From contig WACJ01000404.1 of assembly GCA_008973525.1 (NCBI GenBank), forward strand, positions 806,001 through 870,000: DNA of 64,000 nucleotides. Reading direction: 5' to 3'. The first letter of the stretch is position 1. Each line of letters starts with the position of its first letter. Under the pieces are notes generated by a model. It was not told where the DNA came from, made no database searches, and saw only the letters and a program-made list of their open reading frames with translations. Positions 37,814 to 50,651 of the stretch are shown one piece after another. The position numbers were made by a program, and so were the translations under genes. Origin of the DNA: Stenopsyche tienmushanensis (taxonomy: Eukaryota > Arthropoda > Insecta > Trichoptera > Stenopsychidae).

Positions 37814-40800
37814 TACATGTATAATATGACATTAAGTTGATCTTATTCAATGTCAATTGATTGATCCTCACCATCTTATAACACCAACAGTTCATATTTA
37901 CGTTATTCAAACGCATGCAAAACACAATATAAACTTGTTCGTAAATTTGTCGACTTTGCAATCCAATCAAACATTTGACGCTCGAAATTGATTTAATTAA
38001 TTATCAATATAGATGAAATGAGGTATTACCACATTATTAAATTTATCAGATGAAACTAAAACAAACCACTCGATAAAAGTCTATATAATTTTGACACTAT
38101 AAGAAGATAAATTTCAGACGACAAGCAAATCACTGACGATTAAACTTTGATTAAATTATTTTGCTAAATCATTAATTTGCCAAATCTGCTTTTAAAAATC
38201 AAACCCTTATAGGTTTATAAACTTTAAATTCTACAGAATTTATTTAGAGAATGCAATAAAAATTATATGCCATTTATTGGCCAAACTTTTAAAAAATCAT
38301 TACTAGAATGTATCTAAATGAATGATCAATATTGTATTATAAAATATTGAAAATGATGTTACGTCTATAAAGTTACTTTAAAACTTGATAAACCATCCAA
38401 AGAAACCATATTTTGATGATGTCGGCAAAATTTATATTCGTGATATAATAAATTGCGATATATTTTGAGAAAAAATTGTATATATTTTGAGAAAAACGAT
38501 AACTTTATTTTAATACTTTTGAATGAATATTACCTTAAATTTAACAATATAAGAAATATTTTCAAATTTAGATTGAACCTCAGGCTGTTCTTTTCTACGT
38601 CATAAATTTTAAAGTTTCTGATATGCGAATTATCATATATCGAATTCGCTCATAAACGCCAAATCCACTGTGCAATCAAAGCTCACTCTCAGTCTTCAAT
38701 CGGAGCAAATCACATCCGAAATGACCATTCTCTTTAAGGATGGTCAATCTCTCAGTTGTTTTTGAGTGATTTTAATACGATCAGCAAACAGAGCAGTCGG
38801 AGACGTCGTCTTCAGAGACGACCGCAGCATTCAGGAACGCTCCAACAACGCCCGGCTCCATTTTAATTGGCCAGCAAGAACTATCCTGCGGGAAGGTAAA
38901 TAAGTGTACGGACGGATTAAGCTGGCCAATCCAATTAGCAAAACTAGTTAACAGTATTTAGCAAAAGTCGCTTTCGGGGCTTTCCTACTGAAAATGAACT
39001 ATCTTAAGGATTCTTTTTTTTTGCGAAAAAACACTACTCCTTCTTACACTTAGCATGACCTTATGAATAACAATTGAGACGAAACGTGCTAAATCCATAA
39101 ATCTAAAGTCAATTCGAATAATTCAATAGTGAACGTGGCTGTACAAGCTAAAGTGGTAAATTTGAATTATTTAACGTATAAAATTATATATATATTTAAA
39201 TATTGAATCAATATCATCATTCTTTGGCCATTTTTGAAATATCGAATTTGATGCAATTCATTTAATGATCAATCAAACGATTCAATTTCGATCTCATTAT
39301 TAAATAGCCACACATCGTAAATTTACATTTGATAAAAAATATATCAAAATAAGAATTGAAATGCATTGTCGGTATATAACCGATTTTTGGTATTATTAAG
39401 TGCCGTTAAAAAAAAGCTTTTTGCATTTTTAATTCGCTGGTTTTTTTTTTAATATTAATATTTAGCATTTATGGCTAAAATTTATTTAAAAGTAAATCTT
39501 ACGGCTTTAAGTTTCAACTTAATACATTAATATTTCAGTGTGTAAGCTTTGAATTGAGTTATTAATTTGAGTAGTACATCATTCGTTGAAAGCTTTTTTG
39601 CTGGACGAAGCTTTAAGTAAAATAGCCTAACTATTCACTTTTATATTTATGTAATCATCTTACGAATTTTCAAAAATAATTTTTCATATTCAAGCTCTTA
39701 TAGCATTAAATAACTTTTAAAACGAATTATAGGAAAGTTCAAACGATTAACGTCTAGTCTGATATTCAAAGCTCTCAAGGGCTTAATCTCGAAACATTCT
39801 TCAACTTCATTAAGCGTTGATTACGTATTGTCTATTCGGCCATGTACACGCTCCCAGTCGACATTAGTTCAACTCTCCGCCGAAGAAAAATTGCAATTGG
39901 GTGGAAAAACTCTATTGGTGGTAGGTTTTCTTCGGGAAAAAAAGGAAGGATCAGCGTTTTCCGTCTAACGGTTGACCGCCCTTGCACCTAATCCTTTTCG
40001 TATAGCGTGGTAGAGAGAGAGTACAAACTTCTTTATTACTCCATCTCACTGGCCCAAACTATTATTGCTGACACTAAGCATACACGTTGGAATCCGTGTT
40101 GGATACTATGCAATCACAATGAAACCCTACATACACAAAAACATTACGATTTGAGCTCAGTACTGTTGGTGTTTTTCTGGACGTGATCAATCATGGCTGC
40201 ATGTATTGAAAACCGCTGAAGATGTTTTTTACGAGTCTTCGAGGGAAAGCTTGTTTGTTTGTAGGAGAGGCGAGCTTTAACTCGAATAATACTGCGCTTA
40301 TGGACGTCCACTCATGATTTAATATTTCATCGCTTTCTGAATATCATGTTACATTAGAAATCATTATAAATATTTTCAAATATAAAATCATATCTTTGGT
40401 AATATCCCAGATTATACATTATTACATTACTTAGTTATCATCTATACTTTAAAAAGGAATTTGAATTAAATCAGCACACTAATGTAACAACAATTGTGAA
40501 TAAACAATGCAATATTTATGGTCTAAGTACTATGAGTTGTAATCAATGACAACAGCTTTTCCCATCTGAGAAATATAAACATGAAGATGAAACATAATCA
40601 AAACGACCCCAGGAGTATAATCATCAAAATCTTTATGAAATGTTCTCATCAACATCTGCAAAAAAAATGGTGCTTAAACTAGACCAAAGAGTTCATCAAG
40701 AACTTTGATACTGAAATACTGTTAACTGAATACTGAATGAACTGGCGATAAGTAATGCATTTTATATGACGACAAGAATAATCGTGGAAAACAATGGATA

Positions 40801-43674
40801 ATAAATGGAAAGGATGAGTCCATCCACAATATATTATGTTCTCCATTTGTCTGGGTGTGGAATAAATGAGCTATTACCTCAAAATCAATTGAAAATAATT
40901 TCATCGTATAGCCAAAAGAGCCCCAATTATTTTTCATAACGATAACATCAGGCCTTAAATATTTTTCAGACATAACATCATAAGATTATCATATTTTCTA
41001 CACTCTCTAAAGCCATATTAAGATAAAATGGAAAGATGTTGTTTCACTTCAAGCCAATCTTTAAAAAACAACATTATTTATGAAATAAAGCAGTATTGAC
41101 CCAATGAATGTCGTTAATGGCTAAGATACTTTGAACAAATAGCTTTAATTTTTTAATATAAAAAAATATAAATTCAAATTTTGTGTGTATTACTTTAATT
41201 TTTTTAATGGTAAAGTAACTTAAATTAATGTAAAGTAACGTAAAACCTTGTGGAACAATGAATGGGTATGCAAAAGTCGATTGATGGCAAAAAATTAGAA
41301 TAATGGATAATACAAAAGGGATCCTTTTAACCATTTGAGTAGTAAGCTAATTTTAAATCATCATAAGCTTAGATGCTATATTTGCTTGTCCACCACTTAT
41401 CATCCGTACAAATCCACTTATCTGTTAAGAGCATCGCAACGAGTATGAATCTTGTACATAAATAAATAAACACTGACGATAGCACACAATATTCGGTAAT
41501 TTCTTTCTTGAAATCGATTAATTATATACATATTATTTATTAAAGCCTTTATTTTGATATAATATATATTTCAATAAACATTCAATTTTTATAATATAAG
41601 TCGCTAATATTATATGCAGATAGTGCATTAGAAATGCATAAAAATGTCTAAAGCTTCGCCGAGCTTTATCGTTGACCCGTACTGCGAATAAAGTGCCTTC
41701 ACGTATATCTCTGCATTGAGCTGCTACATTTAAAATAACAACTGGAGCTCGGAAAATTCAGATTCAGCCTGAATTTCAAACTTGAAAACATGTCTTTGGA
41801 TAGTCTGGGGCTGAGATTAGATATATTTTCAATCAATTTTGGTTTGGAAATTTATAAATCGTGCCCAAGATGATGGATCGAATCAAGCGTGGAAGTCGAG
41901 TGAGATGGGCATATAAGCGTGAATACTTAACCGGAAAATTGGTTCGCGGATTGCGCCCATTGCGAGCTCTTATTGAGCAGAAAATTGCGTCCGTTCTGCG
42001 TAAGACGACCACGTGCTCGTGGCTACGAGGCACGTCCTATTTACGACCCTCACATACAAACCCCTGACAAATGTCCTCGACTGACATTCAAATACCCGTC
42101 TTTGTGTCTGCAAAGGTCAAATTGCCGTCACTGATCCTTATCACTGGTAATATATCAAAAATGAATAGACGCACATCAATCCGCCACGTCAGACACTCGA
42201 TATTAACACGACAAAATTCGCTATTTTTCATTCATTAATTTCAAATTTTAAAACCCAAAAAGACATGCCAAAACTATAATATGTCCATTGAGCTGATATT
42301 TCCATTAAAATTATATTAATATTTCATAATTTAATCCATATCACAATATGATCCCCAATATAGAATAAGTAAGATGAGTAAAATTAATTATCATATTAAA
42401 TATTTTGCATAAAATTTACAATATAATTAAGACTTATTCCGCCATCCTTTTTTTCCCATCATTTGTGTTCTTTCTTTTTAGAAGATTCCCAGACTATTAA
42501 TTTATCATATCTTTGGAAGACATCGTTTCTTGCTTCTTTTTTCGTTTGTTCTATTAGTGTCTTTCTGATGACCATAACTTGAGGTGGGTAATCATCTTTA
42601 AAATATATGATTTTTTTATTATTATTTTATTTATTTTTCTGCCATAAGTACTAAAAGTTCACAACAATGGACCAATAGCATTTTTCTTTGATTATTTTTC
42701 TCTTGAAAATTGTTTTTTTGTCGTTCTTCTTATTTAATAGTCACACAAGAGTATATGTCCAAAAGAGCATCATTTAAGGGAATAAATGTTAGGGGTTCAT
42801 AGATAGAAAAAATAAATCATCGTATATTCGTATGTATGTCAGGGCATATTGGATGCTTTCATAGGCTCATAAGCGATCATTGTATCTGAAGATAACATTT
42901 GGGAGCGGATACTGACCCTTCACAGAAATGTTAAAAGATATTAGACAGGATCGTAAAGAAATAAATATTTATATCTCTCTTCCGGTCCCTGCGTCGCATT
43001 TTTTTGGCCAATCGAAGCTTTTTTCATGGCAGTGCGAATATTAAATAATAGTTTATTTTCAGCAGTGACCTCCGGGACAAAAAATCCTCGATGCTGCTAA
43101 CATCTTTTTTTGGTGCGACGAACAATAAATGAGCGGAGCGGCAGATATAAAAACCCTCCCGAACGAGCTTCATTCGATTCTATTATCTATGTGATACTAT
43201 TCGTTGGATATGTTTTTTTTTAATCTGAAGGCGTCTTTGTAGTGATAAAAGTATGCAAAATATGGCATAAGCATCACTTGCAGTGGTGCAACGTCTAGGA
43301 GGGCGTTTGTTGTAGTTTCACGCATCACATAATCCTAAATACTCACTTGGTTACCAGGTAACTTTATAAATGCGAGCACTCGTTAGATGCAAATAGAAAA
43401 AAATATATAAAAAGCCTTTGAGAATGTATTTTAATAAAGTTATATGCATGGTAAAGGATGCATTTATAAAATCACCATAACCATTTTTAAAATATTTTAC
43501 TACAGACTTTCAAATAAATTACATTAATCATAACATTTAATTTTCTAATAAGAAGGGGCTGTTGGCATAACCTAAGTATTATTATATTAGAGACACCATA
43601 AAAAAAAAATCTAACACTCTAAATGTGTCAAGACACGGTTCAAGAAACACATTTTTGAAGTGAAACTTCTAAAG
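37814..43674. other. Non-coding stretch with GC-enriched blocks
   Basis: Higher-GC blocks lie at 38640-39000, 39820-40140, 41680-42130 and 43020-43200. A 10-base inverted repeat CCGAAGAAAA/TTTTCTTCGG sits at 39880-39935. The 68-codon frame at 41861-42067 has ordinary composition and no known domain. No exon or RNA gene is supported. On the simplest model this lies upstream of the minus-strand gene. Confidence 0.35.
43146..43175 (+). promoter_or_regulatory. Possible TATA-plus-initiator core promoter
   Basis: TATAAAAA at 43146 is followed by the arthropod initiator match TCATTC at 43170-43175, with the A at +1 about 26 bases from the TATA start, inside a higher-GC block. No recognisable downstream coding exon is seen, so any transcript would be unknown or non-coding. 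Confidence 0.2.
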
Positions 43675-43747
43675 CCGCGGTAGGGCTAATTGACTTGAAC
43701 ATCACGAAAAATGAAACTCCAACCGGCAGTTGGCTGGAAAGAGAAGG
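43675..43747 (+). repeat. Short dispersed repeat, copy 2
   Basis: It begins around GCGGTAGGGCTAATTGACTT and matches 6143-6216. A (TG)n run follows within 80 bases. Confidence 0.65.
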
Positions 43748-43823
43748 AGAATCGTTTTTAGTATCTCCGTCTCCGTTGCATACATCATGGACTCGCTATG
43801 CGCTTCCACCACGCCGCCTTTAT

Positions 43824-43839
43824 TGTGTGTGTGTGTGTG
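43824..43839 (+). repeat. (TG)n microsatellite
   Basis: About eight TG units in a row. Confidence 0.9.
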
Positions 43840-44399
43840 CGTATCCTTAAGCAACCACTACACCAGCAGTAATCATATTTTATTATATATTACACAAACA
43901 CAATATAATCATTCAGCTAAGAATTTCTGTTAACAATTAAGAAAACGTACTTATTGAGTGATATAATATTTAGCAATGGTTATTCATTTTAATAAGTTAA
44001 ATAAAATAACAAGACTTTTTCTCTTGTGTTCCCTAATTGTTATTAATTGGAATTGTTATTAAAAGAGCAATCAGTCCATTTTTATTGCCTGGAATCCTGG
44101 ACGAAAAACTTGTAATAGAAAATTATGCCTGTAGCCCCTTTTTCTATCCTTAAACCATCATTCATAATAAAAAAGAGTCCTTTTATGTTTTTAGTCAATG
44201 GGATATCACTGCAACAATTAGATTTGAATTGATTATATAATATCTGGATATGACCATGGAAGTAGTATGCTATCAAGTATTTAGAGCAAATAAAATAATA
44301 GCAAATTAAAAGCAGTTGGCTATATATCCAGGAAATCGTACTTCAACAGAATAATTAATTATAAATTATAATTAGTAAAGATGTCACTATAGTCCCTAA
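43840..44399. other. AT-rich non-coding stretch
   Basis: No gene, RNA or repeat is recognised here. Confidence 0.4.
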
Positions 44400-44930
44400 T
44401 TCAAAAAAAAAAAAAAAAAATTCAGTCAAGTCATTTTTTGGACCTATTTTGTCACATTTTTTTTTAAATAGTAAAAAAATTTTTTAAATAAATCTGGTAG
44501 GAATAATAGAGAATTTATGTTAAAAAAGCAGTTTCGAGAAAAAACGCGTTAAAAGATTTCATTGTGGTAGGACCGGCCAAGTTGCCGCGTCACTAAAATA
44601 GATATAACTTCGTAAGTAGTTGGAATTTTGTAAATTCCTTTGGAGAATGTATTTTAAAAAGTCGAAACATTGGAAAAATGAAAAAAAACGAAATCTATTT
44701 TTTTCAAAATACTAAACTAGAATAAAGGGTGTGGTCGTATATTCAGCGATGATATACACAATCCCAAATTATAATTTTTTCCAAATTTCAGTTAGTATTG
44801 ATGATTAATTTCCTATTTTATTCAAAATATCTTGATATGTACTCTTTAAGAAATTAAAAAAAAAGTGCTTTAAAAAAACCGCATAACTTTGAAATCGCAT
44901 TAAAAAAAGTCGCACAAAAAGAAGTTGTAT
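44400..44930 (+). repeat. Four-copy dispersed repeat, copy B
   Basis: It begins with an 18-base A run (44403-44420) and then TCAGTCAAGTCATTTTTTGG, a segment shared with copy D. It ends near GTCGCACAAAAAGAAG. The left terminal segment seen in copies A and D is missing. Shared landmarks include AAATCTGGTAGGAATAATAG, GGACCGGCCAAGTTGCCGCG and GGTGTGGTCGTA. Confidence 0.75.
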
Positions 44931-46584
44931 ATATATTTTATATAGAATATATTTAATGTATCCAAAAATTCTGTATTAATTGAACGTCTCTTTCAAATTT
45001 CAATAAATTATTTACCTATTTTGTAGAAAAAATATAATTTCACTCTAACTTATTCAATTGAGTTTATATTTTATTTATTTAAACCATTCTATTTTTCAAG
45101 CAAATTCATGAATTTTAAAAGGACATTGAAAAAATTTTCCCCCATGTTAGTTTACTCTCACGTAAAAAAAAATCCAAATTCCATTAGAAAAAATAGCATC
45201 TTATGTGGAACGCCATATTAGATCGTCGTCGGAGTAGAAATGGAAGTTTTAAAAATTTTCAATTTATACTTTTAATACTGTGAATTCGTCTAGACGTAAC
45301 CCAACAACCTTCAAATTTGCGCTCTAGGCATATTCCGCAGTCTGTCCTTTATACGTCTTTTATATAAATCACTTTTCACGAATTTTCTTTTGAGAAAATC
45401 AAAATGTGACTTCCAAATGGATTTGTACGCACAACAAATTTAAATAAAATTTGACAACACAAGAGTTTAAGATGAATATTTCTAAGGACCGATTACCGTA
45501 TTGGTAGTGTGACCCAAATAAAATCATCACATAAATCTGTTACAGCCGAGTGGTAATCTACAAAAAATGGCAACATTATGCAAATGAAGAAGAAGAAACG
45601 CGGTCATACATTTGTGTCACATCCCTAATGATAATGCATCCCTTGAGGTCCTTGGAGGGTGGCTGTAGGACCGCTGGTCCTGGACCAGCGTTGACACTAC
45701 CCGCAAGGCTAACCTAAATGCTACGGGTATTTTTCGACTCGTATAATTTAATACGACAGAGCCGCGTAAAAGGTAGGAGGTAAAAGGTATGGTTTGTAAC
45801 CGGAATTAAGAACGCCAACATTGCTTTATGGCTCTCCATAAACCTTAATTGATATACAAAGATACTACAACCTCTGCGCCCCTTTCAAAATAAAAGTAAA
45901 TAAGCACCTCATAAACTGTCTACATGCTTATCTTTCACTTATACTGGAGAAGCCAAATTAACCCCATAAGATATTTTTTTTAAATATGAGCAGAAACATG
46001 GCTACATATTTAACTTATTACTTAATAGCATCCAAAACATTTTATTTAAAACGTCTATATATTTGTCAACTAAAAGCTCGTTGCCATATTCATAGCTTCT
46101 TATTCTAGTCTTCCATTGAATTACGCAAACCAACCTCATACAACACATTAAAATGTATAATATGCATTTAAATTTAGATTACATGCCGAAATAATAATGA
46201 TATTTATAAAATAGGTAAAACTTTATTATTGTGCTGTAGTTCCTGGAGAGATTATAATTCAGATTGAAAAGAAAAAAATCAGTATGCCAATACATTTGGG
46301 AAATCAGAAATTCATAGATCCCGTCATTTCTGAGAATCTCCTATTTGAATAATTTATTATTTATATGGCAATGAGAAATAATGTATAAAATATTTATCCC
46401 TAGAAAAATACTTACATCTTAAATTTGATATGGCATCTTAAATAAATGAAATAGTTATTAAATAGTTAAGAGCTTGATTGTATTTTATATAATTTTATAA
46501 AACATATGCTAAAATTGATCTATAATTTGTATCGAATTTTTGGCACATTAGCCATATTTTAAAGGAAAATAGACATTGCTAGCG
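44931..46584. other. Non-coding stretch
   Basis: AT-rich except for a higher-GC block at 45590-45860, which contains a palindrome at 45672-45690. No gene is recognised. Confidence 0.4.
45672..45690. repeat. 19-base palindrome, 9-base arms with one-base centre
   Basis: CGCTGGTCC, T, GGACCAGCG. The arms are exactly complementary. It lies in a GC-enriched block and could be a dyad binding site. Confidence 0.5.
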
Positions 46585-46687
46585 AATATAATTTGAGGGG
46601 AGCATTGGGAAGAAAAATTTGCAACCCATCGCGCGCCCTTTCGACCCAACGCCTCCGCTTTGGGTCGAAAAAGGTTGGATAACGCTG
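46585..46687 (-). mobile_element. hAT-type transposon end
   Basis: Read on the minus strand from 46687, the sequence starts CAGCGTTATCCAACCTTTTT, similar to Charlie-like hAT terminal repeats (CAG.G.T..CCAACC). It contains an 11-base stem, TTTCGACCCAA/TTGGGTCGAAA (46639-46649 and 46660-46670), around a 10-base loop. Subterminal hairpins are common in such elements. No transposase is seen nearby. Assignment rests on terminus similarity only. Confidence 0.45.
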
Positions 46688-47974
46688 ATGTACATAAATG
46701 CAAATAAATAAAATATTATTATATTGGGATAAATACGATAAAATGTTATCTCGAACATATGTTCGTGCAAATGGAATGTTAAACAACAGATTTACATATG
46801 ATTAAGTATAAATTTATTAGAGATTATCATGGCATAGGTTTTCTGATATTATTTTATAATATTAGTAGCTGTACATCCTTGGAAATATTTTAATAAGCTC
46901 CAAATTGGTTATTTAAAGCATTATTTCGTAAAGTTGTTTCTGAACTGGTTTATTCATGTAAACCGCATAGTACTTGGCTCGAGTATGGAGTGCAGTTTAT
47001 AAATATTCTAAGATAGGATTACGCTCTTTGGGATAGTAAGGGAGGATTATTTCGAACTTATGTCATAAATAAATAATTTCTTATTGCTAGACAGTACCAT
47101 TTTTCCAAGAAAATGAAGGCGATATGTAAACTGAATTTTGCAAATAACATTGTTTATTTTTGTGCATATTTTACCAACGGTTTTGTTATAAATAGCTTTT
47201 GTAATGCAATAGCAACATTATTTGAATTAATTTTAAATACAATAAATCAATTACAAAAATGCAACTCGGTCTTTATCCATATTACGCATAAAAAGAACGC
47301 AAATATTCCCTTCGTTTCAACATATTCGTACATTCGATTAATTTAAACATATAACTGCATTTTAGACTACCAAAACCACCATTGTCAATTTTTATCAAAT
47401 TTGGGATATCATGGGTTAATTCTTGTATATTGGTTATAAGATTCCTGAGATCTGAATTATCAAAGGGTAATTTTGGATTCCAGGATAGATAGATAGTGTA
47501 TATATTTTGGGATTTTAAAGCCTTAAAATTATACCTTTTTTGTTAATCGTTATTCCTGATTAGGGATCCCAATCGAATATTTCACGCCTTTGTCTATTAT
47601 GTATATTATGCGTTGCGCAACAGAGGATGATACTTCTCGCCTTCATTGTGTGATGGGATATGGGATCAAGAACCTTCCTATCCAATAGAATATTTTTTTT
47701 AAATAAATTTATTTAATGAAAGGAACTTTGTAGAAAAATAAGATGCTTCATTTGTATTTTTATATAACACTAATAAATTTGCATAGAAAAATTCCAGGTT
47801 ATATTTGAATCATATATAAATTATTCGAATATCTTTGGGTCTGTTTTTATGTGGATCTTTTTATGCGATTTTGAAGTTATCCGGTTTTCAAAAATAATAA
47901 AACGTATCCATCATTTTTCTATAAGGACAAAGCTTTTTTTATGCGAATGCGCATCCAAAAAATCTAAAATGAAC
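46688..47974. other. AT-rich non-coding stretch
   Basis: Nothing identifiable; the 77-codon frame at 47113-47346 has no motif. Confidence 0.4.
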
Positions 47975-48060
47975 ACTATTGCAATTTCATGTCATCCATA
48001 TTTAGAACACCCAAATGTGAAAATAGTGTTTCTTCCGCCCAATACGACTTATGCTTAATT
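47975..48060 (+). pseudogene. Short Tigger-like transposase fragment
   Basis: Within the frame ending at 48058 the stretch HPYLEHPNVKIVFLPPNTT matches the segment of Tigger/TIGD transposases that follows the DNAPGHP catalytic motif. The catalytic DN pair itself is degraded. No terminal repeats are seen next to it. Confidence 0.65.
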
Positions 48061-49126
48061 CAGCATCTTTATTTTGTTGATTCAATTGGATGTGGTTTTT
48101 CACTTAAAAAATTGAGAATCACTACAGTTTGAGCGATTAATAAAATCATACATTAGCTATGCCATTATCCATTATTTTTTGTTAAAAACGTTACACCATC
48201 GACCATGAAGGGTTCTCTTGGACATGATACATATGTTGTATTATCGGGTAATATATTCTTTAAATTTCTATCAAGGAAATTATGATCGAATTTGTTTTAA
48301 AACATTTCGTTCATCTTCAAGCAGACATAAAAAAAATATCGACGTAATAAATGAAAAAATAAATTCCTCCGTGGCAAATTGATAGTTTGAGTAACCGTCT
48401 GGCGCGCTGGGAGTTAAGGCATTCCTTGTGGTAATCGATTTGGTAATTTTATTTCTGGCTTAAAAATGTGTTATTCTTTTATATATAAGAGCATACATAT
48501 TATAAAAAAAACGTGTATTTTGGTCGCTCTTGGTTGGCAGCAATCTGTGAAAATACAAAACATTTCTTGAGCACTTAAACACAAGATTGCAAAGTTGGTG
48601 AGCGGAGTGGAACGAGTATCTGGTAATGTAGGGAAATATTTCTTTGGTGATTTATTGGTAATAAAAACTTTTACGCGAGATCCGCGGATAGCGGGGCAAA
48701 AGAGCGGTGGGAGGACATTTAAATACGATATAGGGATGCCCGAGGAATAAAATATTCCCTTTTGAGTTGCCTTCCGTTTCGCTCAAACGATAACTTTAGA
48801 ATTATCGGTCATAATTAACTTATTTTTAGCCGTGTTATGCGCGCAAGCTAAAGACCCAGATTTCTTACACAAATATTCCTTTAAGCTCAAAGAGAGCGCA
48901 GATATCTGCCGTCTCTTTAAGCCGAACGTCGATTGAGGATTCTGCCATTCCCCATATCCTTTTCGAAACTTCTTTCAATCTGCGTTTTTAATCTCATTTC
49001 CTTAACGTATAAAATACATCTACCTCCTGTTTGTACGTAATCGCTTCATTCTTTTAATCAAATTTGCTTTAAGGCTTACTTCTGGTATTTTAATTCCGCT
49101 TTGCGCCGGTGGTGGGATGATGCTGA
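48061..49126. other. Non-coding stretch
   Basis: A higher-GC block lies at 48590-49120, adjacent to the splice-like site at 49140. No exon is recognised. Confidence 0.35.
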
Positions 49127-49130
49127 GATG

Positions 49131-49165
49131 ATTTTCTTACCTGCAAAACAACAAAAAACACTAAT
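49131..49165 (-). promoter_or_regulatory. Candidate recursive splice site (ratchet point)
   Basis: Minus-strand sequence GTTTTTTGTTGTTTTGCAG|GTAAGAAAA, with the junction between 49141 and 49140, joins a pyrimidine-rich acceptor directly to a consensus donor. This is the arrangement of recursive splice sites in long fly introns. An exact CAGGTAAG is expected about once by chance in both strands of a window of this size and composition, but the adjoining pyrimidine tract makes chance less likely. If real, a minus-strand intron crosses this point and its transcript starts to the right of 49.2 kb. Confidence 0.35.
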
Positions 49166-49490
49166 TAAATTTTTGCTTCCATTCATATCAAAGATTTATT
49201 ATAACAATTCTGATGGTAATACTCTTTATATAAACTTTACTAAGCAGAGATATTTAAAATGCGATAAAATTGATATACAATATTCATACAAAAATATCCG
49301 CTAACGAATTCAAAAGACATTTTCAAAACTAAAAAAATAGTATAAATCCTCTAATTTAATCCCTAAAAGGGAGGATGCGAAATCTCAAGAGCTGTTAAAT
49401 TTAATTTCATTCCTTATGTCTCCTATGAAACATAACTTGAAATCATATTCTTATGCATGCACAAAGCATAAGGATTGATTACTAAAATTA

Positions 49491-49850
49491 AAACCGACCA
49501 AGTTGCCGCGACGCTAAAATAGCTATAGCTCCGTAAGTAGTTAGAATTTCGGAAATTCCTTTGGATAATGTATTTTAAAAATTCAAAACATTGGAAAAAT
49601 GCAAAAAAAAACGAAATCAATTTTTTTCAAAAATTTAAGCCAAAATAAAGGGCGTGGTCTTATACTCAGCGATAGCAGATGCAATATAATTTACACAGTC
49701 CTAAATTATATTTTTTTTCCAAAATTCGGTCAGTGTTGATGATTTTTTTCCTATTTTATCCAAAATATCTCGATACGTACTCTTAATGAAATGAAAAAAA
49801 ATGCTTTAAAAAAAACCGTATAACTATCGCACAAAAAGAGGTTGGAGTGT
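49491..49850 (+). repeat. Four-copy dispersed repeat, copy C (5'-truncated)
   Basis: It starts at AAACCGACCAAGTTGCCGCG, about the middle of the family, and runs to CGCACAAAAAGAGG. It shares GCTATAGCTCCGTAAGTAG, GGAAATTCCTTTGGA and GGGCGTGGTC with copies A, B and D. Confidence 0.75.
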
Positions 49851-50651
49851 GTACTCAAATTTATTATAAAAAGTTATCAGTTTCAATTTTGTAAGTTGTG
49901 CTATATGTAATATCATGCAAATATATATTTATTCAGTCTAAAAATAAATTCATCCTATGTACGAATTTGTTTTTATCCAAACATAAAAAGAGTCCGCAGC
50001 ATCTCCTTCAACCAAATATTAATTTTATACGCACAAAAAGGTGGGATTTGAATGCAAAGAAGCGAGGTAAAAATTTATGAATATATTCATATGTAAAAAA
50101 AAATAAAAATAGAAAGATTTCTTAAAATGCGCAGCCTCTTCTTTCCGATCCTCTTCTTTCAAATATTTAATCACGGCCTTTTTTTCCCCGTATTACATAT
50201 CCACATACAAGTGTCCCTGGGTGTGTTCTTATTTACTCATCGCATACACAATATTAAATATGGCAAAGCTTTTAATAAGAAAAAAGATCCGGTCTGCCCT
50301 CGTCAGAGACAAAAATCTACAGATGCGTACTCAAACCCGGCTTATTTGCGTTGACGAAAAGCAACGACACGAAAATAAAACGAACCGGGATATAACCACG
50401 TCTTTACTTCCTGTCCCATCTTCATTCCTTTTGATACCCTCAACTCGCGACTAAATTTGTTTGCTTTTCATTTGCGGAAATCTTTTGTCAGGACGAAAAT
50501 CGGCCCGATATTTCTTCAATATTTCAAAACCTTATGCCTTTGTTTATCATTCATGTTTTAATGCTTAAACTTCTATATCTTAAAACTTATCGCTGTTAAA
50601 AATCAATTCAGCTGTAAATTATTAATCACATTTTTAAATATGCATATAAAC
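49851..50651. other. Non-coding stretch
   Basis: A higher-GC block at 50130-50520 carries overlapping 75- and 77-codon frames without motifs. No gene is recognised. Confidence 0.4.

Noticed and set aside
41861..42067. 68-codon basic frame, considered as a small ribosomal or histone-like protein
   Set aside because: The sequence does not match any such family I know, and no conserved motif is present.
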